Positions 1 to 9,915 of a DNA stretch of 32,768 nucleotides are shown piece after piece. This DNA is from Beroe ovata (lineage: Eukaryota > Ctenophora > Nuda > Beroida > Beroidae). Position 1 is the stretch's first letter. Each line of letters begins with the position of its first letter. The stretch spans positions 162,626 to 195,393 of the forward strand of contig CAMPET010000117.1 in NCBI GenBank assembly GCA_946803715.1. The letters run 5' to 3'. The translations under genes and the position numbers were made by a program. The notes under the pieces are model-generated. The model had not been told where the DNA came from and made no database searches. It worked only from the letters and a program-made list of their open reading frames with translations.

Positions 1-302
1 AGGGAGTCAGTGAGGGAGGGAGGCAGGTGAGGAAGAAGGGAGGGAGGGCCGTGATTGTGAATGTTCCGTGGAATTTTCTGCACCATCAAAATACATCCGT
101 TTTAAGATCGCTCTTTGATGAAATCAAGTTGATTTGATAGCCTTATTTTCGATTGCGGTAATTTTTTATTGCTCTCTGTTCTTAAGAAATATTCAGGCAT
201 GAACAGAATAAGATAATATCATGCGATTACACAGACCTATACTATGAAGTCACGAGGTAATTAACGAGTGATGTCATGACAAATACCTGGTGAAAAGGTT
301 AC

Positions 303-3300
303 TGATCTTCTCAATAATGAGTATTCCCACGGGCGGAAACACGAACACGGGTATCGGCATGATTACACGTGACAAGGCTGTGTAGAGGATGGCGTGACGC
401 GCGGCCACGTGCGACACACCAGCACTCGATCCATCAGCGTTAAACACTTCTATTCCTGGGTGCAAAAGTTTGATGAGACAAATTAAATAACAACAAAAAC
501 GTATGTGAGATAGTACCTACCCAACTTAGTTAACAACATACTTCTCAGGAATTAATCATCGAGACTTGTAAAGGAAAGCGAGTAATATTGTTGATACTAA
601 TTAGGTACTACACATTATCGGGACTATTAACCGTTGAAGAATTCCCCGTTTCTCATAAGAATGAGGTTGAGAGTGTTGGCAGAAGCAACAGCCGGGAATG
701 GTAGGAATGTTCCCAATGTTCTCTTAAGTGACGTACTGATTCTGAGGAGTACTGTGACAGCGTGACAACTATTCGTAATGTTACCATGACAACTATTCGT
801 AATGTTACCATGACAACTATTCGTGATGCAACCCAGATAACTAGCAATTATGGTTACGTGAAACAGTAAACTTTTGAGTTGTCTCACTATCAACATTCAT
901 TGATTGAATAGACATGTTTTTAAGTGTTACTATGTTCGTGTCCTTATTAACGAACCTGGGCGAGTTGGCGATAGCATTACGCAGGACGGAGGCCACAGTA
1001 ACAGCCGCCCCCACAGCCCCCACATAGCCACCAACCATTTGCGCGGTACTTGTTTTCAAACTAGCGTTACGGTTACAATAGTTAAAACCTGGATTGATGA
1101 AAATTAGATTACTATAAATGACACGATGAATTCCCACTAAATTCTTCCATGGTTATCAGGGATCGTTCAAATAAATGACTATAAAACTCTGACACGAATA
1201 ATTAAGTATTTAGTTACCCACCTGCGTTAATACTCTGATTCACGACTTGGTAGAACGACCCGAGGAGAGCTGAGTTACCAGGCATTACCATGAGAGCACA
1301 GACTGGTACACTGGCTAGGATCATACCAGGCATGGAGAAGACGGCGGGTACCACGTGGCCAGTGTCTGGGTGAATGCGGGCGTAGACGGCGTACTGTGCC
1401 CGCCATATATCCTTCACTGAGATGGCGGGATATTAATGAGTGCCACCTATAATTAACTATTGGAAATGGAGTTATCTAAGCCGAATCACTGCGGGAGTGC
1501 GGGAGGGAGAGTAGCAAATGATCTCATCTTTCTACGCCGCGCGCCTAGACTTGTGGTAATGTGGCACTCGTCCCTTGGTCACCAGGAATCTGACGTCGAG
1601 AACTAATGTCTCCTAGAACTCAATCGTAGTAATCATAGTTTCTATAAGAAAATAAACGCCGAAAAAAGCCGCGCAATAAGGTGCAGGGCCTTGAATTTAA
1701 AGGATTGATAAAGGAGCACTGGCGCGCGCGCGACCTTTCGCACGTGCAGAATAGCAGTCGCCATAGCAACATCGAATTGTAATCATTCTCAATACGCAAA
1801 CGTCAGTTCGTACATTCGTTTCACTGATACGTTGCATAAACACTTACTCTTTGAAACGGGAAAATTGATCGATTTTCAAAGCAGCAAACACGACATTGAT
1901 TGACATGTTTGCTCTGATCAACATTATATTCTGTGTGCTAGCGCTCAACGTCGGCACAGGTACCTATTCACCAATCACTTGAGATTTTCAGAAAATTCGA
2001 TACTTCATCAATATCAACTTATCTTCTGAAAAGCGTCACAGTCCTCAATCGTGGATTAATTTCGTCACCTTCAGGTTCATGTTACGACCTAGAGTCGGAT
2101 GAATTTCATGGCAATGACAAAGACTTCCATATTCTGGAGGCGGAGGTTCAATGGCCGGAGCTGATGCTGGTCGATGGAGAGGCTATGATCAACCGTCACA
2201 ACTACCGAGAAAAGTTTGCCAGCCTCGAAGGAGTGAGCTTTGTTGATAATCGCAGATTCTCTCATTTGCTCTACACGGAACACGATGATATTGATGAGCA
2301 ATTCCCGAGTGATAATGTGGAGAACATTGAGGAACTAGGCGAAATAAAACCAGTTTGGGATTATGAACTAAAACATGCAACTGAGTCGGAGGAACATTAT
2401 CATTGGTATCCGCTGTTCATGAAGATGCAGGAATATTACCAAAATAATGGGAGGAGGGGTTTGTTCCTCCTGACAAATTGGATCCGATCCACGGATAGAG
2501 TAACTCTGAGTGTGGCGTCATTTTGCATAGTTCTTGCGAACGCGCTCATCATGCTTTCATTCTTTCGGTAAGGGTTTACAGCTATTCATGAATGAATGCC
2601 AAGTAGAAGTATAGAAACATAGAATGAATTTTCTCGCCTATTCCTTGCACTCAAAGAAAGCGTCTGAATTATCATCTGAAACAATTTCAGCTGTGTGAGG
2701 ACAGTTTCAGCACTGCGGACAGTTAATGGAATTGGGAGAGAACAGATTGACGACAGACAAACTGTCATACGAGACGAGGGCATTGTTCCAACTCCCCTGA
2801 ACTTAAAGAGTGATACGGACAGTTTTATACTCGATATTGGTGAAGATTGCTATGATGTGCCCGAGAAGGAGCACTTCCTGGATGACTCAAACAAAAGTAG
2901 TGAAGAAAAAGCTTGCATTGTGACGCTGGGCGTCAAAGAAATGAAACACGTTGACCCGATGGAGTCAAGACATACTGTCAAACCCGTGAAAACCGAAGAA
3001 TTGGGGAACGACACATCCAACACAGCTACGTTTGACCTGGAGGAAGGTTCAGTTGAATCGGGAGCTTCATCTCAGCCGATCAACAGCTTGGCTCCTCCCC
3101 CACCATACGAATACACTCATGATAGAGAGCAGGAGGTGACGGCTCCCCCTGCCCAGATAACAACCATCCCCACATCCCTATATTGGGCAAACCAGACGGC
3201 AACTATGCCCACATCGCTATATTGGGCAAATCAAGCAGGATCAGGGTCTTCTCCAGACTACTTTTCGGTACACCACTTTGGGGGAATGGTATGATCCGGA

Positions 3301-4371
3301 TTTTTACTGACGGAATGGCGGACAACTATCGCTATGTTTTCGCTGTGAACTTTTTCATGTTTTTAATTTTCATCATTGATTTCGTTTAGTAAGAGTATTT
3401 CGGATCGTATTATGTACACGAAAAGCTGTGAAAAATTATAAAATTCTGACAAAAACGGTGTTTTATTTTCCATATGATTATGAATGTTGGCTTGAGAATT
3501 CATCGAATTGGCCGATTCCAAAGAACGAATTATTGCTCCTTCATAAAATTTCCCCCACCGTCGCGAGAATTGAACAGATTCTAGGACTGTTGTCCGAAGC
3601 GGACTCCTGTCCGAAACGGACTCTTGTCCGAATCTCAGTTCCGAATTGGTTCCGAAAAAAGCGGACTCTTGTCCGAATTGGACTGTTGTCCGAAAACGTA
3701 TCCTAACCCTAACCCTAACCCTAACCCTAACCTTAACCGGACAAGAGTCCGCCGAACGGACTGTTGTCCGAAACCCGAAAGCCATTTTATATTGCATTGA
3801 ATCATTGCCATGCAAATTCGGACAAGAGTCCGCCAAATGGATTCTTGTCCGAAGCGGACTGTTGTCCGAAAACCGAAAATTCGGATTCGGACAAGAGTCC
3901 GCTTCGGACAACAGTCCGGTTACCAATTGAACAGTATCTCTGGCAAAAAGCCATCACCCGAATGAAGTTGAGTGTTCCCAGTGTTGTAATGTTCGTGAAC
4001 TATCTGTTTACACGTGTCCAACTCTGACTCACTGTAGAGTAGGTACTTTGGATGGACCTGACAATATGCGAGATTTATAAACTACGACCATGTTCATCTT
4101 CAATTCTGACTTGATACAGTAGCTAATATTTCATATCATCCAGTGCAAAAATTCTGCTCACAAGAACAACGGTCGCACGAGCTAATGTGAACAGCACACC
4201 TGCGACACAACTGCGACACACGTAGGTACGAAACTCTTGTGCCTCAAGTGCGGCACAAGTACGACACAAAACTTTTTCTACCTCAATGACAGATTATACC
4301 TGAGCGATGAAATGTTTGAGTCGCCCACTCAGTGATGTCTGATCCCACCTTGGCTGACCCACATGGTACAT
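303..4371 (-). CDS. Sideroflexin family mitochondrial carrier, C-terminus beyond the window
   Basis: Exons read on the minus strand: 4300-4371, 3958-4057, 1222-1416, 956-1088, 632-741 and 303-455. All junctions are GT-AG and the phases join. Exon 1 starts MYHVGQPRWDQ, the PRWDQ motif near the start of sideroflexins. Exon 2 gives SELDTCKQIVHEHY, like the family's EQLESARKIVHDYR. Exon 3 has WRAQY, then RIHPDTG, the HPDTG signature, and NQSIN. Exon 5 has AVASANTLNLILMRNGE, the conserved AAANCINIPLMR segment. Exon 6 has GIEVFNADG and SRVIMPIPVFVFPPV. Sideroflexins are multipass inner-membrane proteins of mitochondria; SFXN1 carries serine for one-carbon metabolism. About 254 residues are present of roughly 320, so the last exon or exons lie left of position 1 or were missed. 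The donor after 303 is followed by no convincing partner. Intron 2 (1417-3957) hosts a gene on the opposite strand. Which paralog it is cannot be told. Confidence 0.9.
1441..1904. promoter_or_regulatory. Upstream region of the nested gene, inside the sideroflexin intron
   Basis: No coding exon is visible. The stretch is locally rich in CG (a GCGCGCGCGC run near 1723 and a CACGTG at 1741) in an otherwise AT-rich neighbourhood. It directly precedes the start codon of the nested gene. A promoter here is inference only; no TATA box is clear. Confidence 0.3.
1905..3294 (+). CDS. Unknown single-pass type I membrane protein nested in the sideroflexin intron
   Basis: Three exons, 1905-1959, 2075-2567 and 2691-3294, with matching phases (1, then 2), giving about 383 residues. 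The N-terminus MFALINIIFCVLALNVGTG is a signal peptide whose coding sequence is split by intron 1. An acidic, cysteine-poor ectodomain of about 140 residues follows. The membrane segment VTLSVASFCIVLANALIMLSFF ends exactly at intron 2. The cytoplasmic tail of about 200 residues is acidic and Ser/Thr-rich. It carries APPPPYEY, which contains a PPxY motif of the kind bound by WW domains, and a 13-residue tandem duplication containing PTSLYWANQ. I recognise no family. It lies head-on to the sideroflexin host gene, entirely inside its second intron. The open frame across both junctions, together with signal peptide and membrane segment in the right places, makes a real gene likely. Confidence 0.7.
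3183..3240 (+). repeat. 39-bp direct duplication inside the nested gene's tail
   Basis: Two adjacent in-frame copies encode PTSLYWANQT-A and PTSLYWANQA-G. They differ at a few positions (CCCACATCCCTATATTGGGCAAA against CCCACATCGCTATATTGGGCAAA). This is a recent coding duplication of a tyrosine/tryptophan-containing peptide. Confidence 0.75.
3583..3920. repeat. Cluster of about 12 palindromic CGGAC-TGTCCG units
   Basis: Imperfect palindromes of about 14 bp, CGGACTCTTGTCCG and variants (CTGTTG, CTCCTG, CAAGAG, CAACAG in the middle), begin near 3585, 3599, 3617, 3661, 3680, 3738, 3756, 3819, 3838, 3857, 3887 and 3905. They occur in both orientations and are separated by GAA or short spacers. 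The cluster encloses the telomere-like run at 3702-3738. It lies in the sideroflexin intron just beyond exon 2. The units produce spurious open frames on both strands (SEADSCP-type peptides). Confidence 0.85.
3702..3738. repeat. Interstitial telomere-like (CCCTAA)n run
   Basis: About six units of CCCTAA, one mutated to CCTTAA, in the middle of the palindrome cluster. CCCTAA/TTAGGG is the usual animal telomere repeat. Confidence 0.85.
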
Positions 4372-4698
4372 AGCCCCACCTCTACTACAGTTGTGAGAGA
4401 GTAAGTAATCGCTAAATGAAAGTGAGAAACAAACTTCTGAAACTGTGATGAAATTCATTAGGTCAGGTGAATTGAACAAAGTCAAGTCAAGAACTAACGA
4501 GACAGAGAAAGCGGATCTTCTTCAATAAACTAATAATACCGAATATTGTATGGAGTGAAATATTACGTATTCAAAAATATTTCGCATTAAAAAGTAAAAA
4601 ATGGTCTATCTGATTGTTCCCTATCTGTTTTTAACCAAAAATTGGTTAATTTAGTGTTTTGAACACAAGATTAGGTATGAATTCTAGTGTTTTTCTCC
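4372..4698. other. Intergenic, no feature seen
   Basis: AT-rich sequence between the start of sideroflexin and the 3' end of the multipass gene, both on the minus strand. It should contain the sideroflexin promoter. I see no TATA box or repeat that stands out. Confidence 0.4.
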
Positions 4699-6358
4699 TC
4701 ATTTCTTCATTTTCTGTCTCTCTTCGCGCTGAGCATGGTTTTTCACCCAGATGTTGTTAGCCTCATATCCCAGCCAAGTTGCAGCTATGTGACAAATGGT
4801 TGTCACTTTGCTTTCTACCGTCCTGGAGGGCAAAGTGATACAATAGTGAAGTTTATAACAGCTGATATCATGCGCAATGCTCACGGGCATATCGGTGAAC
4901 TCTATCGTTCAGTGCAACAATCCAACCATTAAGTGAACCTCCGCGTTTCTCGGAAATCGCACATAAAATGTAAACCCCACCAATCATAATTAACCTGTAG
5001 TAGTGAACATTAGCCCAGATATAGCACGCGAATGTTGCCCAGACAAACACACGGTTAGTAAACACTGGATCAGCCGGTGAATGTACCCAGAGTCGGTATG
5101 CAAAGCCGATCATAGCACACCACACCCCCGATATCCCTACACAGTGGATCAACAGACAACAACCTGAAATAATGGAATTATATATAACTGGTGAAGTTGT
5201 TAAAGCGTAAAAATACTGTTTCTCACAACTTGCTGAGCTCAAATTATTTCGACATAATCGAGTAGAAACAGAAAGTCTGAATTGTAGTAGAAATGCGAGG
5301 GGAATTATAGGATGAGTGGAAGAGTGGACATAGCGCTCAGATTTCATTGTATTGTTGACAGAAGGTTTAAGATAAGACGGGAGTTTAATTTCTAAAAAAA
5401 TTGGAGTCATTTGAGGAACAGACCTAACTGATACAAGCTGCGAAATACAAGATGAGGTTACTTTTGAAAAGTCGCCAATTAAGACAATCATCTCTATCAT
5501 ATGAACTTTGAAGTAACTAGCAGGACCCGCGGCCTCCGGCCTCTGTNAATGTACCCAGAGTCGGTATGCAAAGCCGATCAGAGCACACCACACCCCCGAT
5601 ATCCCTACACAGTGGATCAATAGACAACAACCTGAAATAATCGAATTATCTATAACTGGTAAAGTTGTTAAAGCGTAAAAATACTGTTGCTCATAAGTTG
5701 TTGAACTCAAATTATTTCGAAATAATCGAGTAGAAACAGAAAGTCTGGATTGCAGTGGAAATGCGAGGGGAGTTATAGGATGAGTGGAAGAGTGGACATG
5801 GCGCTCAGATTTCATTGTATTCTTGACAAAAGGTTTAACTGTTTAAGATAAGACGAGAGTTCAATTTCTAAAAAAAATTGGAGTCATTTGAGGAACACAC
5901 CTAACTGATACAAGCTGTAAAATACAAGATGAGGTTACTTTTGAAAACACGCCAATTAGGACAATCATCTCTATCATATGAAGTAATTAGTAATTACCTA
6001 TTTGCACTGTAAAGAGAATGTAGATGCAAGCAGCAGTGAATGTACAGAAGTTGGGGATAGTGTTGAACACACGTAACACTGTACAACACCAACAGCAAAG
6101 GGCAAGCAGGAGCATACCGTAGTTTATCTGTAGGGAGAGGTGGGTTTAATAAATGTAACATGTACATTGTACCTATATAATATATATACAGTGATGGGTA
6201 GAAACAGAAACAGTAAGGCGTGTAGACTGTAGAAATGGGAAAGGCTCATGTGCTCTACCACATGTCTCGATAATGTTCACCTGTATATCGTTAGTATTTC
6301 CACCATATGTCACAATGTCCACGACCATATCCATGTAATAGTTTAGAGTATCCATCAT
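4699..6358 (-). CDS. Small tryptophan-rich multipass membrane protein, unknown family
   Basis: Exons on the minus strand: 6281-6358, 5998-6127, 4995-5163 and 4699-4822. Phases fit (0, 1, 2) and together they give 166 residues. Four or five hydrophobic segments are visible: INYGMLLLALCCWCCTVL, then FCTFTAACIYILFTVQIG running into CCLLIHCVG, then GVWCALIGFAYRLWV, FVWATFACYIW and HIAATWLGYEANNIWVKN. The C-terminus is basic (REERQKMKK). Seven tryptophans in 166 residues, and a terminal W...N..W..NH pattern, recall TspO/MBR proteins. The characteristic PP..FP.VW segment is missing, so that link is weak. A second, truncated copy of exon 3 (5548-5631) lies beside the N at 5547 and is probably the other allele. 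Start chosen at the first Met of the first exon; an upstream exon cannot be excluded. Confidence 0.6.
5080..5990. repeat. Near-identical tandem copies flanking N at 5547, probable stacked alleles
   Basis: 5080-5519 and 5548-5990 match closely over about 440 bp, with scattered substitutions and small indels. Each contains the same exon and intron of the multipass gene. The second copy is cut at the N. About 28 bp before the N (GCGGCCTCCGGCC core) have no counterpart in the second copy. Confidence 0.85.
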
Positions 6359-6719
6359 GGCTGAATCATGAGGATATTAGTTACAGGGGGAAGTAAAGCT
6401 GACTGAAAACTTTTGTCTTGATTTTTGAGATTTTATGCTGTATGAGTAATGAAACTAGGTGCGACTGATCTATTAGCATCACTCAAGATAGAAATATACA
6501 ACAGCTAACTAGCAAGAAACATTTATCCAAACTATCACAAAATACAAAATTCTGAACCATCTGACTAATTTAAGTTATAAAAAGGTCACAATAAGTTCAA
6601 TGAAATGCTATGGATAAAAAGATTGTACAGACAGAGGTATAGAAAGTAGGATGATACATTTCATCCCTTCAAACCATCACACAATCCACATTGATATTAA
6701 CAATATTTACAGATTACCC
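6359..6719. promoter_or_regulatory. Spacer between the multipass gene and carbonic anhydrase
   Basis: 361 bp between two minus-strand genes. It should hold the promoter of the multipass gene and the 3' flank of the carbonic anhydrase. No specific element is recognised. Confidence 0.25.
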
Positions 6720-7878
6720 CTATTCTCCATTGATAAGGCAGTCATTCGCCAGGATAACTTTCCGTCCCTGGAGATCTTGAACCTCTCTCCAGTTATTGAG
6801 GATTTTACTTTCACCCTCTCCTGTTGCCATTGTTCTCAGTTTGTTGAAGATAGACTTAGCCAAATTCACTTCTAGAGAACGATTATTGTACTATATCACC
6901 GAATAATAAATCAATTAAAAGCAGTTTTTTTGGTATAAATTCATAATTTTGAAGACTTACCACTCTTGAATAAAATCCATGTCACACATTCATTATAGTT
7001 AGGTGTGGTCAGAGAACCCAAATATGAGAAATAGGACCTATCTTTGGGAAGTGCTGACTCAAGCTTCAGACTTTCTGCTACCTCAATTTTGCTTCCTTTT
7101 ATCTAAAATAGTCAAAGAATGAGCCTTGACAGATATCCAGATCCTAAATTAGTCAATTTACTCTTTCATATTTCAATTGAGTGGGTACCTGTGTTTTACA
7201 AAAAGCTGAGAGCATGAAACGATTGTTTCAGGTAATGCTATAGACTATAGAGCATATCATTTACCTGTGGAATGTCACCAAAAAGTTCAGGCATTACATT
7301 GTCAAGTGCATCATCAGATTCTTTAAGTAGGACACCAACTACAGCTAATCCATCATGTTTCATAACTGCTTCTTCCATGGCATCATATTTTTCATTTTTG
7401 AACACATAATGAAGTTCAGCACTTGACATTATTCCATGAATGGTATGTTCAGATCCTGTGGAAAGAAATTATCAGTGCTTTTGATAATTGATATGAAAAT
7501 GATGAGACTTCAAGCAAAGATTTAGGAACTCATTTTCTTACCGACATCAGGTTTATTTCCCCAGTGAAAGTGGAACTGCTGAAGCAAATAATTGGAATCT
7601 AAAGGTCCACCACTTATGACACCATCAACAAAGCTCAATGTATCAACATGGAGGCAATATCCAGTATTTATGGAGGAGGGCCTTGAATTAGTTTTGAAGT
7701 CAATCTTGAGGGGTGATTGAAAGTTGCTTGAGGTAGCTTTTGTTATGTTGATAGGTGATTGTCGAGGTGCACCAGGCTGATGGCCAAAAGAGCTAACATT
7801 CTTACCACAAAGATGAAAACCATTTTTTGAACCAAAGGAACTTTTCTGTATATGTTGAACAAATCTTCCAAGAAACAT
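6720..7878 (-). CDS. Alpha-carbonic anhydrase
   Basis: Exons on the minus strand: 7542-7878, 7265-7455, 6961-7102 and 6720-6871, all GT-AG with fitting phases, giving 273 residues. It catalyses reversible hydration of CO2. Visible family marks are RQSPINI, GGPLDSNYLLQQFHFHWG (two zinc histidines), GSEHTIHG, AELHYV (third zinc histidine), GSLTTPNYNECVTW (the catalytic Thr199 region) and NNWREVQDLQGRKV near the end. The residue matching the proton-shuttle His64 is tyrosine (INTGYCLHV). The N-terminus MFLGRFVQHIQKSSFGSK is basic, without acids and amphipathic, like a mitochondrial presequence. The first conserved tryptophans of the family are absent. There is no C-terminal membrane anchor. An AG just before the start (CACTTAG) leaves room for an upstream exon. 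Confidence 0.92.
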
Positions 7879-8425
7879 GTCCTCCTAAGTGATACCATCA
7901 CAATTAGTAAATCTATAAAAGATGTCCAAGAAGAATTTTTCTTTTTTGAAATTTGTGAAGTGAATCCATAAGAGGATTCATTTGCCGTGACACATTTGCC
8001 GTGTCTACTGTCTGGATGCGTCACTCATGCCATGAACCTTGACACATGATCATTTGATGTTTGGCATAGCTTTGTTGATCGATACTTGTCTATATCGATC
8101 ATGGTAAACCCTGCAAAAGGCAAATAACAGTTTGCAAAAAAAGGCTGGCAAAAAATTCATTGCTCATGTGCTATAAATTTTCCTGGGACAGAGAATTTTT
8201 GAAATCAGCTGGCGCTCGTGTCAGCTTAGCTTAGCATCGCCAAATAATTGAATAAATTGATGATAGATTGGCTGTCGAAGATAGCCCATTAGCCCCTGCG
8301 GCCTGCAGGCCTTAAATGTCGAAGGTAGCCCCTCTACAGGTAGCCTCTCTACAGGTCGAAAGTAGCCTCGAAGGTACAGGTCGAAGGTAGCTGTAGCCCC
8401 TCTACAGGTCGAAGGTAGCCTTGTC
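7879..8425. repeat. Carbonic anhydrase upstream flank running into a GTAGCC / CTCTACAGGTCGAAG array
   Basis: From about 8280 the sequence is an irregular tandem array of CTCTACAGGTCGAAGGTAGCC-like units. The array resumes after the fold-back element at 8427-8535, which is evidently inserted in it. No exon is seen between 7879 and 8280. Confidence 0.7.
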
Positions 8426-8543
8426 AGATGTTACCTGACCTGTTTCTCGCGCACGCGCGCCTTCATCGAACTCGAAGGCCGATGAAGGCGCGCGCGCCGC
8501 GCGCGAGAAACTGAGGTCAGATAAAATCTGACAAAGGTAGCCT
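8419..8543. mobile_element. Fold-back (MITE-like) element, copy 1, with 8-bp flanking duplication
   Basis: The element runs from TTGTCAGAT (8427) to ATCTGACAA (8535). Its two arms are about 50 bp, CG-rich and inverted: CTGACCTGTTTCTCGCGC... and its complement, meeting at a loop near CGAACTCGAAGGCC. AGGTAGCC stands directly on both sides and would be an 8-bp target duplication, although the host array contains that word anyway. No coding capacity. A second copy in the opposite orientation is at 30064-30196. Confidence 0.75.
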
Positions 8544-8879
8544 CTCTACAGTCCACAATAAAATTTATCATTTTCCTAGCTGCTAGCATGCAAGGCTCGG
8601 CTGACCGCGCGAGAATAATTTTGCGCGCGCAAGATTATATTCTCGCGTCGCTAGGGCAATAGGTGCATGTGCAACGTTGCGCGCCCTTGTTCTACTCAGT
8701 GAACTGAAAAGTCGTAGAAACTGCACGGGGACGCGCAGTGCAGCGCGCGCGGAGTATTTGGGTCAGATCACGCAGCGCGGGAACAGCAAAGCAAAAGAGC
8801 ATTGCATCGTTAGACAAATGATAAATTTAATCGTAAAGGTTTCTACACCGTTGGCGTCGCGGCGCAAGCAATTGTGATT

Positions 8880-9110
8880 AGATTCCGCCGCGCAATCTTA
8901 ATGATATTCGCCATCTTCAATTTTTGCCCTTTGGCCTTCATGCCAAGGGAAAAAATCCCGCCAGCGACCAGTTTGTGAGCTTGCAGTACTGCAATAGCAT
9001 ATGTCAAATTTTATCTGACCGCTGTTCATCGAAGGCTCTGCGCTAGGCGCCTTCATAGCTCTGAAGCAGAAGTGGCTTCGTCAGGATGAGGAAACTGAAA
9101 GCGATGGCAT
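8880..9110. repeat. Degenerate relatives of the fold-back element and of a dispersed CCGCGCAATCTTA repeat
   Basis: TGTCAAATTTTATCTGACC near 9003 and TTCATCGAAGGC...GCGCCTTCAT near 9025-9055 resemble the arms of the fold-back element in decayed form. CCGCGCAATCTTA...CCCGCCAGC near 8888-8965 recurs at 18110-18155, and in weaker form at 30215-30245. Confidence 0.5.
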
Positions 9111-9915
9111 CCGCATAGTGATAGAGTAAAGGAGTAATACTTAAATACTATAACTTATGTAAATGTAATCCTAAAGTACAGAACTATATAGAACAAGATA
9201 GCAATCTGCAATAGCATAACTAATGGACCGATTTTATCATCATTCTCTTTCATTGTTGTAGTTGTACTACTACTTGTAAAACGATGAATTAAATAAATCA
9301 TTATCAATATCATACATGATCATCGTTCTAAATCTAAAAGAAAAACGAAAAAAGTATCATTTTAATGTTCTACTGTACTTTAACTCTCTATCTTATTCTT
9401 AAAGTTAAATGATTACAAATTTGGCAATATAATATATCTAGTCGTAAGATAGTTTTTACAAAAGCTTAAACTACTACATTTAGCACGACTATTGTTAATG
9501 TTAGCAATAGAACAACTATTTATGCATCAGGCATCTGCTTCTTCGTCTTATTTGCTTTCTCGATCGGTCTTGAATTATACTGGAGTTGATAATTGTAGAA
9601 TGTGTAAATAAACTTGAAGATCAAATAGGTATTGAAAGCTCAGGATTCAGGAACCATAATCACATTCTGCTATCGCCAAAATTTGGCAGAGTCTGGCAAT
9701 TGAAGGAGCCTTGATTCCCCATTCTGACCCTATATTAATATTATCGCGCCATGTTCAACTTCACAACTCAATCACTGATCGATGCGCAAACCAGAGAGTG
9801 CCTATGTTCTCTGACTCTCCCATCTCCCCAATCTAATACGGGCAGCCGCACTGCTGGAAATAGCGCAGTCTCACGTCCTGTCCATCCTTACAATGATTGA
9901 CACAGCGCTCACATC
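9111..9915. other. AT-rich intergenic DNA, no feature seen
   Basis: About 800 bp of AT-rich sequence downstream of the DUF4485 gene (minus strand). It presumably contains that gene's 3' UTR. I see no exon or structured repeat. Confidence 0.4.

Noticed and set aside
1-302. Last exon of sideroflexin at an AG near 81
   Set aside because: A phase-compatible frame exists, but its peptide does not resemble the sideroflexin C-terminus and runs into low-complexity GGGAGG sequence.
3363-3926. Long minus-strand frame of 187 codons with repeated ADSCP peptides (and plus-strand counterparts)
   Set aside because: It is a by-product of the CGGAC-TGTCCG palindromes and CCCTAA run, whose lengths keep several frames open on both strands.
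4868-5815. Minus-strand frame of 315 codons spanning the N at 5547
   Set aside because: It crosses an assembly junction between two allele copies and reads through real introns; only 4995-5163 within it is an exon.
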